A DNA stretch of 64,000 nt from contig NZ_OZ035006.1 in NCBI RefSeq assembly GCF_964031115.1, forward strand, positions 1,489,605 to 1,553,604. Reading direction: 5' to 3'. This DNA comes from Spiroplasma endosymbiont of Clivina fossor. Its GTDB lineage: Bacteria; Bacillota_I; Bacilli_A; Mycoplasmatales; Nriv7. A program made the translations under genes and the position numbers. Below are positions 30,074 to 40,992 of this stretch, one piece after another; position 1 is the first letter of the stretch, and every line of letters starts with the position of its first letter. The notes under the pieces were generated by a model. That model was not told the origin of the DNA. It did not search any database and saw only the letters and a program-made list of their open reading frames with translations.

Positions 30074-32056
30074 TTATACTATAGTAGTAACTGTATTTGT
30101 TCTTACTGGCCCTTCTCTTTCTGATGAAAAAAATGCTTCACCGTTAAATGTTATTTTATCATTGTTTTTATCTATAGTAATTTCATTGGGTAATAAACTA
30201 TATTTTTGTAAAATTTGCATTATTTCTGTAATTGATAATGTAACTATTTGTTTTTTATTGTTATCGTCAATTATTTTGGCAGTAATATTTCCTGTAATTT
30301 TTTGTTTTAAATTTAATATAACATTAGATGAAATTATTCTTACTGGATAAGTAATTTTTAATTTTTCATTGGGATTAAGTTCAAATTTATCAGCGGGTTC
30401 CTTAAAAATACTTAAAATCATTTCTTGTTCTTGTTTATTTGTGTTTGATAAATCAAATTCATTTGATAATACATTAATGATTTCAGAATTTTTATTATTT
30501 ATATTTGTAAAATCTGTTAATTTCATTTCATCATCAGCATTTATGTTTCAACCATTTAATTTATTTTCTTGTTTTGTTTTAGTTAATCCTGTTGTAATTT
30601 GAAATACTAATTTTGATTTCGAATTATATTCACAAGCAGGTACATTAAATGATCTTATATTTGGAGTTTTATTGATGATTTCTCTATCAGAACATACATT
30701 TTTAGGAACATTAGATCATAAAAATGAATTTTCTTTTTTTGTTATTTCAATATCTGAAAAATTTAAATTATTAGTATCAATATAATTTATTTCCTTAAAT
30801 TTTAAATTAGGGTTTTCATCACGAAACTTAAAAAATACTGCTCTTTTAATTAATTCATTTAAATTAATAATTTTATTTTGTTGATTATTAATTGAATAAT
30901 GTATTTTTATATTATTATTTAAATTATCTTTTATCTTTACTATAGCTGAATTATTTGTTTTATTAATAATTTCTAATTGTGATATATCTAAATCAGGATT
31001 TAAATAATTTAATTCATTTAAAATTGCATTATCAGAATTATCATTAATTTGTCCCAAATTTGAATTTAAATTATACTGACTATATTCATAAACATTTTTA
31101 TCTCATGAGCCAACATATAATTTGTTGTTTAAAACCACACCAGAAGATATAACTTCTCCATTTGTTTTAATAACAATTTTTTGTTGTCCTGTGGCCGGAT
31201 CATATTCATAAACATTGTTATCTGACGAACCAAAATATAGTTTATTATTAAATACTACACCAGAAGACCTTATAATATTATTCGCTGTAATAACGATTTT
31301 TTGTTGTTCTGTTACTGGATCATATTCATAAACATTATGATCATGTGAACCAAAATATATTTTATTATTAAATACTACCCCAGAAGTTTGAACTCGCCCT
31401 TTTGTTCTAATAATAGTTTTTTGTTGTTCTGTTACTGGATCATATTCATAAACATTTTTATCTCATGAGCCAAAATATAAATTATTATTTAAAATAATTC
31501 CTTTAGAAAGAATTTCTCCATTTGTTTTAAAAACAATTTTTTGTTGTTTTGTTGCAGGATTATATTCATAAACATTTTTATCTGACGAACCAAAATATAG
31601 TTTAGTATTAAATACTACACCAGAAGAATCAATTCATCTATTTGTTTTAATAACAGTTTTTTGTTGTCCTGTGGCAGGATTATATTCATAAACATTTTTA
31701 TCTGACGAACCAAAATATAGTTTATTATTAAATACTACACCAGAAGTAATAACTTGTCCATTTGTTTTAATAACAGTTTTTTGTTCTTTGGTTACTGGAT
31801 CATATTCATAAACATTATGATCATGTGAACCAAAATATACTTTATTATTAAATACTACCCCAGAAGATTCAATTTGCTCTTTTGCTGTAATAACAATTTT
31901 TACTCTATTTATATTTTCATTATTGCTTCGTTTTTGTCTTTTATCATTTATATTTTCTAATTGCTCTTGTTTTTGATAAGGATTATTGGCAACGATTCCA
32001 GCCATTCCACCACTTGATATTGTTATTGTACTTAATAAACTAAGTAATTTTTTCAT
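30074..32056 (-). CDS. Secreted protein with seven tandem 40-residue propeller-like repeats
   Basis: A 660-residue protein in code 4, intact. The start follows AAAGGGA by about 10 nt. The N-terminus (MKKLLSLLSTITISSGGMAG, then IVANNPYQ) is a signal peptide of the kind seen on many Spiroplasma surface proteins; there is no lipobox cysteine. Residues about 52-340 form seven tandem repeats of 40 residues with consensus SSGVVFNNKLYFGSSDKNVY followed by EYDPATGQQK. DNA spacing is an exact 120 bp. Seven short beta-rich repeats with YxFGSxDxNVYxYD suggest a seven-bladed PQQ/WD-like beta propeller. Residues 345-660 are Asn/Lys/Ile-rich with no domain I recognise. It could be a surface adhesin or ligand-binding protein; function is not established. 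Confidence 0.85.
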
Positions 32057-32155
32057 ATTAATTAAATCCCTTTTGTGAATTTTTACTAATTAATAAAATT
32101 TACCAAACAATCAACATCCTTCCTTAAATTTTTAGAGTCTAATTAATACAAATTG

Positions 32156-32161
32156 ATTATA
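32156..32161 (-). promoter_or_regulatory. Possible -10 box of the propeller gene
   Basis: TATAAT on the minus strand, about 100 nt before the ATG. The matching -35 is weak (TAAAAA at 17 nt), so this is tentative. The remainder of 32062-32296 holds no ORF I can support. Confidence 0.35.
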
Positions 32162-33409
32162 ACTTATTAAAATAAGAATTTTTATCATTTTTTCAGGTTA
32201 TTAAATACTAATTCTAAAAAAATTATCATTAAAACAGAAAAATAAACTAACGAAATTTAACTTTGTTAAAATTACTACCAAGAAAGGCGATTTTTTATGT
32301 TAGAAATTAATAATAATGTAAAAACCTTAGGAAACAAGCATTGATTCAGTTTATTCGCAACCCATAAAAATATGTACACTAACAAATGTGAACAATTAGC
32401 TAATGAATACGAAAAATTGGATGAATACTTATATTTATATCATTATCGGTTAAAACAAGGTTATAAAGTAGTTCATTTTGCTTGAAGAACAATTATTACA
32501 ATTTTTGGTGATGTTACTTTTAAACGACGCCGATATAAATATTGAAATCAAAAATCAGGTAAATTTGAATATAGACTTGGTACATAACCTTTAATTTTAT
32601 CTACTATTTTGATAATATTATTTCCTAGGTGAAGTACAAATGTTAGATAAATACAAAGACGAAAACGAATTTTATAGTTTAATAGGCATAAAATATAAAA
32701 CTTTCATGAAAATGGTAGAAATTTTAAAAGAAGGTGAAGCTAAACAAAAACAAATTGGTGGTAGACCAAATAAATTATCAATAGAGCAAAGATTACTTAT
32801 GACTTTAGAATACTGAAAAGAATATAGTACATATCGTATTATTGCAAAAAAATATAATATTAGTCATGTTAGTTGTATTCGTAATATCTTTTGAGTTGAA
32901 AATACTCTAATAAAAAATAGTCACTTTCATATACCTGGCAAAAAGATATTATTAGAAAATAAGGGTACTACTAATAATTTATTAGCAATTGATGCTACAG
33001 AAATTCCAATTGAAAGAATTAAAAAAAACTAAAATTATTATTTTCTGGTAAGAAAAGGCAACATTCATTAAAATCGCAAATAATTATTGATTTATTTAAC
33101 AATAAAATTATTTCAGTAGATTTTTGTTATGGCAGTACTCATGATTATAAGTTATTTTTAAAATCAAATACACTTATAAATCCAAAATTAGAATTAATTG
33201 CCGATTCAGGATATCAAGGTTTGCAAAATGTTCATAAAAATACATTATTGCCAATTAAAAAGAGTAAAAATAATCCTTTAAATCCAGATAAAAAGGAATA
33301 TAATAGCTTTTTAAGTAAAGTTAGAATTGTCATTGAACATGTTTTTGCTAGATTAAAAAGATTTAAAATACTAGTTTATCGTTATCGCAATAAGATTAGA
33401 AGATTTGGA

Positions 33410-34730
33410 GGGACTGTACAATTAACTGTGTCTCTAAGTAATTAACTTAAATTCACTCTGTCCTCAAATTTTATCATTAAATGTGAAATTGCACTACCCC
33501 AATTTTGAATTGGCATCGTTCATTTCTTAACCATATTTTGAAATGCTAAATAAAATATTTTAGAAACTGATGCGTCATTAGGAAAAATCTTTTTATTCTT
33601 AATGACTTTTCTTAATTGACTATTAACAGATTCAATCGCATTAGTTGTGTAAATAATTCTTCTAAATTCCTGAGGATATTCAAGAAAAATTATTAAATTA
33701 TTTCAGTTATTTTTTCATGATTTAGTAATTTGTGGATACTTTTTATTTCATTTTTCTGAAAAATGATCTAAAGCAATTAACGCTATTTCTTCATTAATTG
33801 CTGTATAAATTGATTTTAAATCATTAGCTACAAGTTTGCGATCTTTGTAAGGAACAAATTTTAAACTATTGCGAATTTGATGAACAATGCATAATTGATG
33901 CTGTGTTTTTGGGAAAACAGCTTCTATTGCATCAGACATCCCAGTTAAATTATCACTACAAGCAACAAGAATATCTTGTAACCCACGATTTTTCATTTCC
34001 GTAAGATTATTAAGTCAAAATTTGGCTCCCTCATTCTCACTAATTCACATTCCTAAAATATCTTTTAAACCATCTAAATTAATTCCTAAGGCAAGATAAA
34101 CTGCTTTATTTATTATTCGTTTATCTTGCTTTACTTTAACAACAATACAATCAAAATAAACAATCGGATAAATCTTCTCTAAAGGTTTAGTTTGTCACAT
34201 TTTAACTTCTTCAATAACATCATCAGTTATTTGACTAATTAAACTTTCTGAAATTTCTGCTCCGTGATAGAATTCTTGCAATTGTGCTTTGATATCAGAA
34301 ATTGTCATTCCTCTTGCATATAAAGAAATTACTTTTTGATCAAAGTTATCAAATCTTCTTTGTCTTTTTGGAATAATTACTGGTTCAAAAGTACTATTTC
34401 GATCTCTTGGTACATCAATTGCGATTGAACCATTTTTAGTAATAATGGTTTTTTGTGTGTTGCCATTTCTTTTATTATGATTCTCATCAGTTTCAAGATA
34501 ATCTTTAATTTCCGTATTTAACATTCGTTCAGTTAATTTTTTGGTAAATTCCTGAAAAATAGTATTGCCTTTAAATAAATCTTGTGGATTATCAATATTT
34601 TCTAAAAAATAATCAACAACTTTATCAATTGCGTCAGGTTCTTTTTTTATTTTTTTTGTCATTTTCTGTTCTCCTTCTTTTAAGTATAATTCAGAATGAA
34701 TTATCGAGACACAGAATTTTGGACAGGCTC
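33410..34730 (-). mobile_element. IS256-like element, complete, inside IS5b
   Basis: 1321 bp; duplication GATTTGGA at 33402-33409 and 34731-34738. This is the youngest layer of a three-level nest (IS256 in IS5b in ISLre2). Confidence 0.92.
33442..34662 (-). CDS. IS256-family transposase, intact
   Basis: 406 residues, same domains as 18560-19780 ([29 protein letters not shown]). A perfect duplication and open frame suggest recent movement. Confidence 0.9.
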
Positions 34731-35845
34731 GATTTGGATTACGATTTAACTTAATTTCAGGAATATATAATTTTGAATTAAGCTAGTTATAGTTATGTAC
34801 CAAGTCTTATGTATGTTTGTTAGATAAAGAAATTGGCTTATTGCCTAAACAACGCATTTATTTTGATGTCCAATTTAAAGTTTTAAGTCTTTTGGGAGAT
34901 GGTAAACGGTATCGTGATGTTTTAGATGCTCTAAATCATTGTTATATTTCAAAAGCTAGTATTTCAAATATTTTAAATAAATACGATATTGCCGAATATT
35001 TTCAACTAGCAGAAAAAGAAACTAAAACTAGAATTGATGTCAAAAATAAGAATTTATATATTCAACTAGATGAAACATTTTTAGCAACATTAGATAAGAA
35101 AATTAAACAAGACCAAAGAATTCGTTTAGTTACTTTTCATACCGGACATAAAGAAAAAAATTATAAACATGCTCGTAGAGCGTTAGAAAATAAACGAGGT
35201 CATTTTCTAATGTTAAAAGTTGGTAAACGAATAAATACGATGGATTATCGTGATTTATTAATTAAAGAATTGCAAAAACATTATGTAAATATTAATTATT
35301 ACAAAATAATTGTTTGTGGTGATGGTGATACTTGAATTAGAGAAATCGCCAATAGTTTTGGTAATGTTAGATATATTTTAGATGGTTATCATGCTATTAA
35401 AAAATTAAAACAAACTGCATTTAATATTATTTTTGAAAATCGCAAAGTAACATTAAATAGTTGAATTAAATTATATAAGGATGGAAATCATCAAGAATTA
35501 ATCAAAAACATTCGTAATATTGCTAAAAATGAATTAAATAAAGATATTAAAACAAATTTAAGAAAGGCGAGTAATTATTTCAGTAATAATAAGCAAGGTA
35601 TTCATCATCAAAATTTAGAATGAAATATCGGTTGTAGCATTGAAAGTGATGTATCGCATTTAGTAAAACAACAATTAGGATATGGAGCAAAAATATATAA
35701 TCATAAGAATTTAAATAATCTATTACATTTAAGAATGGCAAATTTAAACAAATTAAATGTATTACATTACATTAATGAAAATATTAATTCAGAAATAGAA
35801 ATCAGAAAAGAAATATATAAAAATTCATTATGAAATAAATATAAT

Positions 35846-35921
35846 AGACTTCTTGCAAAATTAATATGATAATTATAATTTTTAAATTTAAAATAAATAT
35901 AAAAGTGTTATTAAAATAATT
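35846..35921 (-). mobile_element. IS5a terminal fragment
   Basis: 76 bp of one IS5a end (3-prime side, minus orientation) left between the ISLre2 remnant and IS256. Non-coding. Confidence 0.8.
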
Positions 35922-37242
35922 GAGCCTGTCCAAAATTCTGTGTCTCGATAATTCATTCTGAATTATACTTAAAAGAAGGAGAACAGAAAATGACAAAAAA
36001 AATAAAAAAAGAACCTGACGCAATTGATAAAGTTGTTGATTATTTTTTAGAAAATATTGATAATCCACAAGATTTATTTAAAGGCAATACTATTTTTCAG
36101 GAATTTACCAAAAAATTAACTGAACGAATGTTAAATACGGAAATTAAAGATTATCTTGAAACTGATGAGAATCATAATAAAAGAAATGGCAACACACAAA
36201 AAACCATTATTACTAAAAATGGTTCAATCGCAATTGATGTACCAAGAGATCGAAATAGTACTTTTGAACCAGTAATTATTCCAAAAAGACAAAGAAGATT
36301 TGATAACTTTGATCAAAAAGTAATTTCTTTATATGCAAGAGGAATGACAATTTCTGATATCAAAGCACAATTGCAAGAATTCTATCACGGAGCAGAAATT
36401 TCAGAAAGTTTAATTAGTCAAATAACTGATGATGTTATTGAAGAAGTTAAAATGTGACAAACTAAACCTTTAGAGAAGATTTATCCGATTGTTTATTTTG
36501 ATTGTATTGTTGTTAAAGTAAAGCAAGATAAACGAATAATAAATAAAGCAGTTTATCTTGCCTTAGGAATTAATTTAGATGGTTTAAAAGATATTTTAGG
36601 AATGTGAATTAGTGAGAATGAGGGAGCCAAATTTTGACTTAATAATCTTACGGAAATGAAAAATCGTGGGTTACAAGATATTCTTGTTGCTTGTAGTGAT
36701 AATTTAACTGGGATGTCTGATGCAATAGAAGCTGTTTTCCCAAAAACACAGCATCAATTATGCATTGTTCATCAAATTCGCAATAGTTTAAAATTTGTTC
36801 CTTACAAAGATCGCAAACTTGTAGCTAATGATTTAAAATCAATTTATACAGCAATTAATGAAGAAATAGCGTTAATTGCTTTAGATCATTTTTCAGAAAA
36901 ATGAAATAAAAAGTATCCACAAATTACTAAATCATGAAAAAATAACTGAAATAATTTAATAATTTTTCTTGAATATCCTCAGGAATTTAGAAGAATTATT
37001 TACACAACTAATGCGATTGAATCTGTTAATAGTCAATTAAGAAAAGTCATTAAGAATAAAAAGATTTTTCCTAATGACGCATCAGTTTTTAAAATATTTT
37101 ATTTAGCATTTCAAAATATGGTTAAGAAATGAACGATGCCAATTCAAAATTGGGGTAGTGCAATTTCACATTTAATGATAAAATTTGAGGACAGAGTGAA
37201 TTTAAGTTAATTACTTAGAGACACAGTTAATTGTACAGTCCC
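35922..37242 (+). mobile_element. IS256-like element between IS5a debris and phage
   Basis: 1321 bp, both ends present, no matching flanks (TTAAAATAATT against GGCTTGTGAT). It probably sits at a recombination junction. Confidence 0.88.
35990..37210 (+). CDS. IS256-family transposase, intact
   Basis: 406 residues with the same motifs as the other intact copies, read through TGA Trp codons (for example KMWQTKPLEK). Apparently functional. Confidence 0.9.
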
Positions 37243-37314
37243 GGCTTGTGATCATAGAAAACTACCTTTATAGGTTAGTGATTTTAACAGTTTTTAAATT
37301 TAGTTATTAAAGGT

Positions 37315-37776
37315 TTAACCTTCAATTTTTGTTATTAGTTGTGTTCAAGTAGGATTTCTTAATATTGTTACTTTTAGATTAAAGATTTCCTTTTTTTGAA
37401 TATTACCGTTTTCAATTTCTTCATACTTGATATTAAAGTTGAGTTTTGTAAGTTCATCAAGAATATTTTCGTTTTTTGCATGGTAATTATCTATTATGCT
37501 ATGTATTGTCTTTTCGTTAATTGGAGATATTGTATCAATTTTTATTCAGTTTGGCATATTTTTTGGTCATTGTTGTGTATGTATATATAAATCTCATTTT
37601 ATATCAGTTTTAGGTTTTTCTCATCTATTTTTTACTAAGTAAACAAATCCTTTTTTTAAGTTTAATTCGTATGATTCATTCTCAATTTGTAATATTGGTT
37701 CATTTGCTTTTTTAGAACAACCAACTATTGGTAATGTTATTAGTCCTAAAACAGCGGTTATATTTAAAAATTTCAT
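37315..37776 (-). CDS. Lipoprotein sharing a domain with the phage attachment-type protein
   Basis: 153 residues. ATG complementary to 37774-37776 after AAAGGAG. The signal peptide MKFLNITAVLGLITLPIVGC ends in a lipobox (PIVGC), so the mature protein would be anchored by a lipid-modified Cys at residue 20. From about residue 35 (YELNLKKGFVYLVKNRW) to the end (TQLITKIEG) it is nearly identical to residues about 42-165 of the 619-residue phage protein at 37827-39686. The copies differ at a handful of positions (for example WEKPKTD versus WKKPTTD). A longer in-frame start at 37806 has no ribosome site. Role unknown; a receptor-masking or superinfection-exclusion function is conceivable (inference). 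Confidence 0.8.
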
Positions 37777-37826
37777 AAAATTAACTCCTTTATTTTGTTT
37801 TTTCAATATATATATATATATATATA

Positions 37827-39686
37827 TTATACGAAAATCCTTAAAATCATTAGAAAAATGGCAAAGCCGATTAAAAACTGAAAGGTATAGTAAAAGGCGG
37901 GTACCGTTTTAAAAATTGGAAAAATGGCAGTTGAAAAGTTAACTGTTGCTTTTGCAATGATTGCTAATGGTCGTAAAATCGTAATGATTTGTGAAGCAGT
38001 GAGCATTCAGTTTATCATTTTGATGCCAGCATTTTGAATGGCACAGCCAATGTCATTAAAAGTTGGTATTCATCGTCCAGAATATTTGCAATTTGCTGGC
38101 GGAATTAAATCATCTCATTCTGAGTTGGTTGAGCCATCAGGTATAAACGCCGTGGAATTTAAGACATTAAAGTCATAAATTTTAAAATTGTAGTTAGAGA
38201 TATTGCCTTTATGATAAAGCGGAAAAGTTAAGGTAAAAATATTAATACCATAGCGAATATCAATGTCGGTGTTAAGATAATTAATATTATTAGCAGTGTT
38301 ACTGGCTGACAATTTAATTAGTTTATTGTCATAAGATTTAAGAACATTAAAATCAATTTGATAAATGCTATTGTTGTTTTTAATGGCATTATAATTCTCT
38401 TGGTGCGATTTTTTATCAAAAGTAAAGAAATAACTTCTTAGTAATAATTCTGAGTTTCCTATAATATTTACTAAGTATTTTTTGGGATAAAAGGTAATTA
38501 ATGAACGGTAAAAGAAACCGATTTGAATAAAATAATCCTTCTTATAGTTTTCTACACCTTTAAAATCAATTTCTGTATGAGTGTTTTCATCCATATCAAA
38601 AGTAGCATAAAATAAACTTGCAAAGAAATTGCCAAGAATTTCGTAGATTTCGTCAAAAACATTTTTGTAATCGCTGTTGTTAATACTAGGTATGTTGTTT
38701 TTAAAATAAAGGTAAATGTCATTTTTTAATTCAGGGTCGTATCTCAAAAAACTAAATTTAACATTAAGATAATTTAAGGTACCAAAAAGGTACTTAATTA
38801 GGTAATAATCGTTAGTATTTGCCGTATCATATTTTCATATTTCACTTTCACCATGTAATAATTGTAAATAGTTATTACCTGCGATTAAGGTTTTATTAAA
38901 AGCTTTAATTTTTAAAACATTCTTATTAATTTCATTCTCACTACTAGAAGTCTTATGATGAAAATAGCTTTCATCTTTAAAACCATGGTTTTTAATGATA
39001 AATTCTTTGTAATAACCTTTTTCTAAGGTGTTAATGAAATTAAATATTGGCGTTCAATAGAGATAAGAGTAATTAAATTTATCAAAATCACCACGATGAA
39101 TCATTAAATAATCAAGATTATCAACAACATCGTTATAGTTATGGTTGCCATCAAATTTGGTGGTTTTTTCTGGTAAATCAATATCGGTTGATGGTCTTAT
39201 TTGACCTTCAATTTTTGTTATTAGTTGTGTTCAAGTAGGATTTCTTAATATTGTTACTTTTAGATTAAAGATTTCCTTTTTTTGAATATTACCGTTTTCA
39301 ATTTCTTCATACTTGATATTAAAGTTGAGTTTTGTAAGTTCATCAAGAATATTTTCGTTTATTGCATGGTAATTATCTATTATGCTATGTATTGTCTTTT
39401 CGTTAATTGGAGATATTTTATCAATTTTTATTCAGTTTGGCATATTTATTGGTCATTGTTGTGCATGTATATATAAATCTCATTTTATATCAGTAGTAGG
39501 TTTTTTTCATCTATTTTTTACTAAGTAAACAAATCCTTTTTTTAAGTTTAATTCATAAGTTTCTTTGCTTTCTCTTTTATTTCTAATTAGTGAATTTGCT
39601 GTTGTTTTGTCATTGTTAATGTTTTGGGGAATGGTAAAAATGTTATTTAAACTAATAACTATCACGGTAAATATTTTCATAAACAT
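37827..39686 (-). CDS. Plectrovirus attachment-type minor coat protein, 619 aa
   Basis: 619 residues in code 4, starting at 39686 after GAAGGA. It has an N-terminal signal-like helix (MKIFTVIVISLNNIFTI), a long polar extracellular-type region rich in Tyr/Asn, and a C-terminal membrane anchor (FYYTFQFLIGFAIFLMILRI). Size, topology and position at the end of the structural cluster match the large adsorption/assembly protein of filamentous phages (pIII-like); SpV1 relatives have a protein of this size. The N-terminal 120 residues are duplicated in the lipoprotein next door. A TA dinucleotide run lies just after the stop (37807-37826). Confidence 0.75.
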
Positions 39687-39701
39687 TTTTATCCTTCCTT
39701 T

Positions 39702-39908
39702 TTAAAATATTTTATTTTTCATTATTCTTTTAGCTTTAATTTTTTTAATAAATCACTCAATGCTACAGTTTGTAATTACCGCTATTGTAATGCATATATC
39801 TAAATACCCTAATATCATAAGTGAAATTAATGCTTCAAATTTTTCATATAATAATTTCAAATCATTAACTTCCAATTTTAAAAACGAAATGAAAAAGATA
39901 GTAATCAT
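39702..39908 (-). CDS. Small plectrovirus membrane protein, start uncertain
   Basis: 68 residues from MITIFFISFLKLEVND with two hydrophobic stretches and a basic end (KKIKAKRIMKNKIF). The same frame continues upstream (WWRILPYIF) to a TAA preceded by MKSNKLINSLKK, so the original protein may have been about 90 residues and has gained a stop. Function unknown. Confidence 0.5.
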
Positions 39909-39951
39909 AAAAATGTAAGGTAAAATTCTCCATCATTATTTTTTTAAAGAA

Positions 39952-40449
39952 TTAATGAGTTTGTTTGATTTCATTTTTCAAGGCTCTTTTTGTTTTAATT
40001 TTCTGAATAATCAAGCGGATTAATTTTTCAAATTTAAGTGAAAAATATATTGCTCCGCCTCATCAAAAAACAAATATTCCTGCCAGCATAATACCACTAT
40101 TGAACTTACCAAAGAAATCAACCATCTGTTTATTCATAAAATCATTAAATTCGTCATTTGTTCCGGTTATTCATTTAGTATCGATTACTGTTAATGCACA
40201 AATTAATAAGCTTATAAAGATGAAAATGATACTTAATACTATTTTTAACCACTGATTTTTAAAAGAATTTTTAATTCTTAATTTTAATGGCATTTTTTCT
40301 TTTGAATTATCTTTTTTAAATAATTTTGCTAAAAGTTTTTTCATTTTTATGTATTTAAGAGTATTAACACTATTTTCTAATATTACATTAACAATTTTTA
40401 ATTTGTCATTTTCTATTTCTAATTCTTGTTTTTTAGTTCATTTTTCCAT
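39952..40449 (-). CDS. Plectrovirus membrane protein, 165 aa
   Basis: 165 residues. A charged N-terminus (MEKWTKKQELEIENDKLKIV, coiled-coil-like) is followed by two membrane helices (IVLSIIFIFISLLICALTVI and SGIMLAGIFVFWWGGAIYF) and a basic C-terminus. It lies between the 82 aa coat-like gene and the attachment-type gene. Probably a virion or assembly protein; no family recognised. Confidence 0.65.
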
Positions 40450-40453
40450 TTTT

Positions 40454-40702
40454 TTACCTACCTTTAATCACAATAAATAAAGCAATAAGTACACAAGTTA
40501 CACCAAGAATGGTAAAAATTGGGTGTTGCGAAAATGTTCGTGCCATTGGTTTAAAAAGTTCTAAAATTGTTAAATTGCTAGTAATAAACTTTTGAAAATT
40601 CGCAAGGCCTTCGCTAATATAGTTTGTTAAAGTTTCAAAATGACTACCAGCTAATAATCCAAGAACGGTTATTAAGATAAAAATAATAATTAGTTTAAAC
40701 AT
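40454..40702 (-). CDS. Plectrovirus small coat-like membrane protein, 82 aa
   Basis: 82 residues: an N-terminal helix (MFKLIIIFILITVLGLLAG), an amphipathic middle, and a second helix (HPIFTILGVTCVLIALFIVI) ending in KGR. The layout is typical of minor or major coat proteins of filamentous phages. It starts 3 nt after the stop of the 94 aa gene upstream. Confidence 0.7.
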   Translation of the reverse strand: MFKLIIIFILITVLGLLAGSHFETLTNYISEGLANFQKFITSNLTILELFKPMARTFSQHPIFTILGVTCVLIALFIVIKGR

Positions 40703-40704
40703 TG

Positions 40705-40989
40705 TTAGTTACCTTGTTTTGTTTTTATTGGTTTTATTTGTTTTTTAGCTTTTCCTCACGCACTTAAACGCCCCTTATTTTTAACCGCATATTGGCGTTG
40801 TCTTTCTAAATTAACTTGTTGACTACCAAAACCGAGAATAATTGCCATAAGAAATTCTACAGCAAGCGTTAAGAATAGAGGAAATATTAATTGAATATTC
40901 GTTCCCGGCACCTCTAAACTTCAAATTAAATCAAAAACTTTATAAAGCATTTGGGCGAGAAAGTCGGCCATTTTTGCGAGATTTGCCAT
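40705..40989 (-). CDS. Plectrovirus small membrane protein, 94 aa
   Basis: 94 residues (MANLAKMADFLAQMLYKVFD...) with one long membrane segment (LIFPLFLTLAVEFLMAIILG) and a basic tail (RLSAWGKAKKQIKPIKTKQ). The basic C-terminus could contact the viral DNA, as in filamentous coat proteins (inference). It starts 4 nt downstream of the ATPase stop. Confidence 0.7.
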
Positions 40990-40992
40990 TTT

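Larger units (their letters stand above)
32573..34807 (+). mobile_element. IS5b copy interrupted by IS256
   Basis: Ends AGACTTGGTACATAAC, target duplication TAT (32570-32572 and 34808-34810) in the ISLre2 transposase. ORF A begins at 32640, and the slip site A_AAA_AAC followed by TAA is present near 33025-33031. ORF B is broken at KIRRFG by IS256 with an 8 bp duplication. Confidence 0.88.
32297..35845 (+). pseudogene. ISLre2/UPF0236-type transposase split by IS5b (itself split by IS256)
   Basis: The first exon-like part, 32297-32572, opens MLEINNNVKTLGNKHWFSLF and runs to GKFEY. After the IS5b insertion (32573-34807, duplication TAT) it continues VCLLDKEIGLLPKQRIYFDV through LDETFLATLDKK, CGDGDTWIREI and LDGYHAIKK to NSLWNKYN. 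An IS5a fragment at 35846 removes the last 20 or so codons. Removing the insert restores one frame of about 435 codons. It is clearly inactive now but is the only copy showing the N-terminal domain. Confidence 0.85.

Noticed and set aside
30162-30602. Two plus-strand ORFs opposite the propeller gene.
   Set aside because: Antisense shadows of an intact 660-codon gene; no ribosome site.
31092-31900. Seven repeats at 120 bp spacing could look like a CRISPR or satellite array.
   Set aside because: They lie in one open reading frame, encode a regular 40-residue protein repeat, and vary at third positions; no spacer pattern exists.
37801-37830. TA dinucleotide run as a phase-variable promoter.
   Set aside because: The run lies just after the stop of the 619 aa gene and about 25 bp upstream of the lipoprotein ribosome site. 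No -35/-10 pair spans it, so a regulatory role is only conceivable and I do not claim it.
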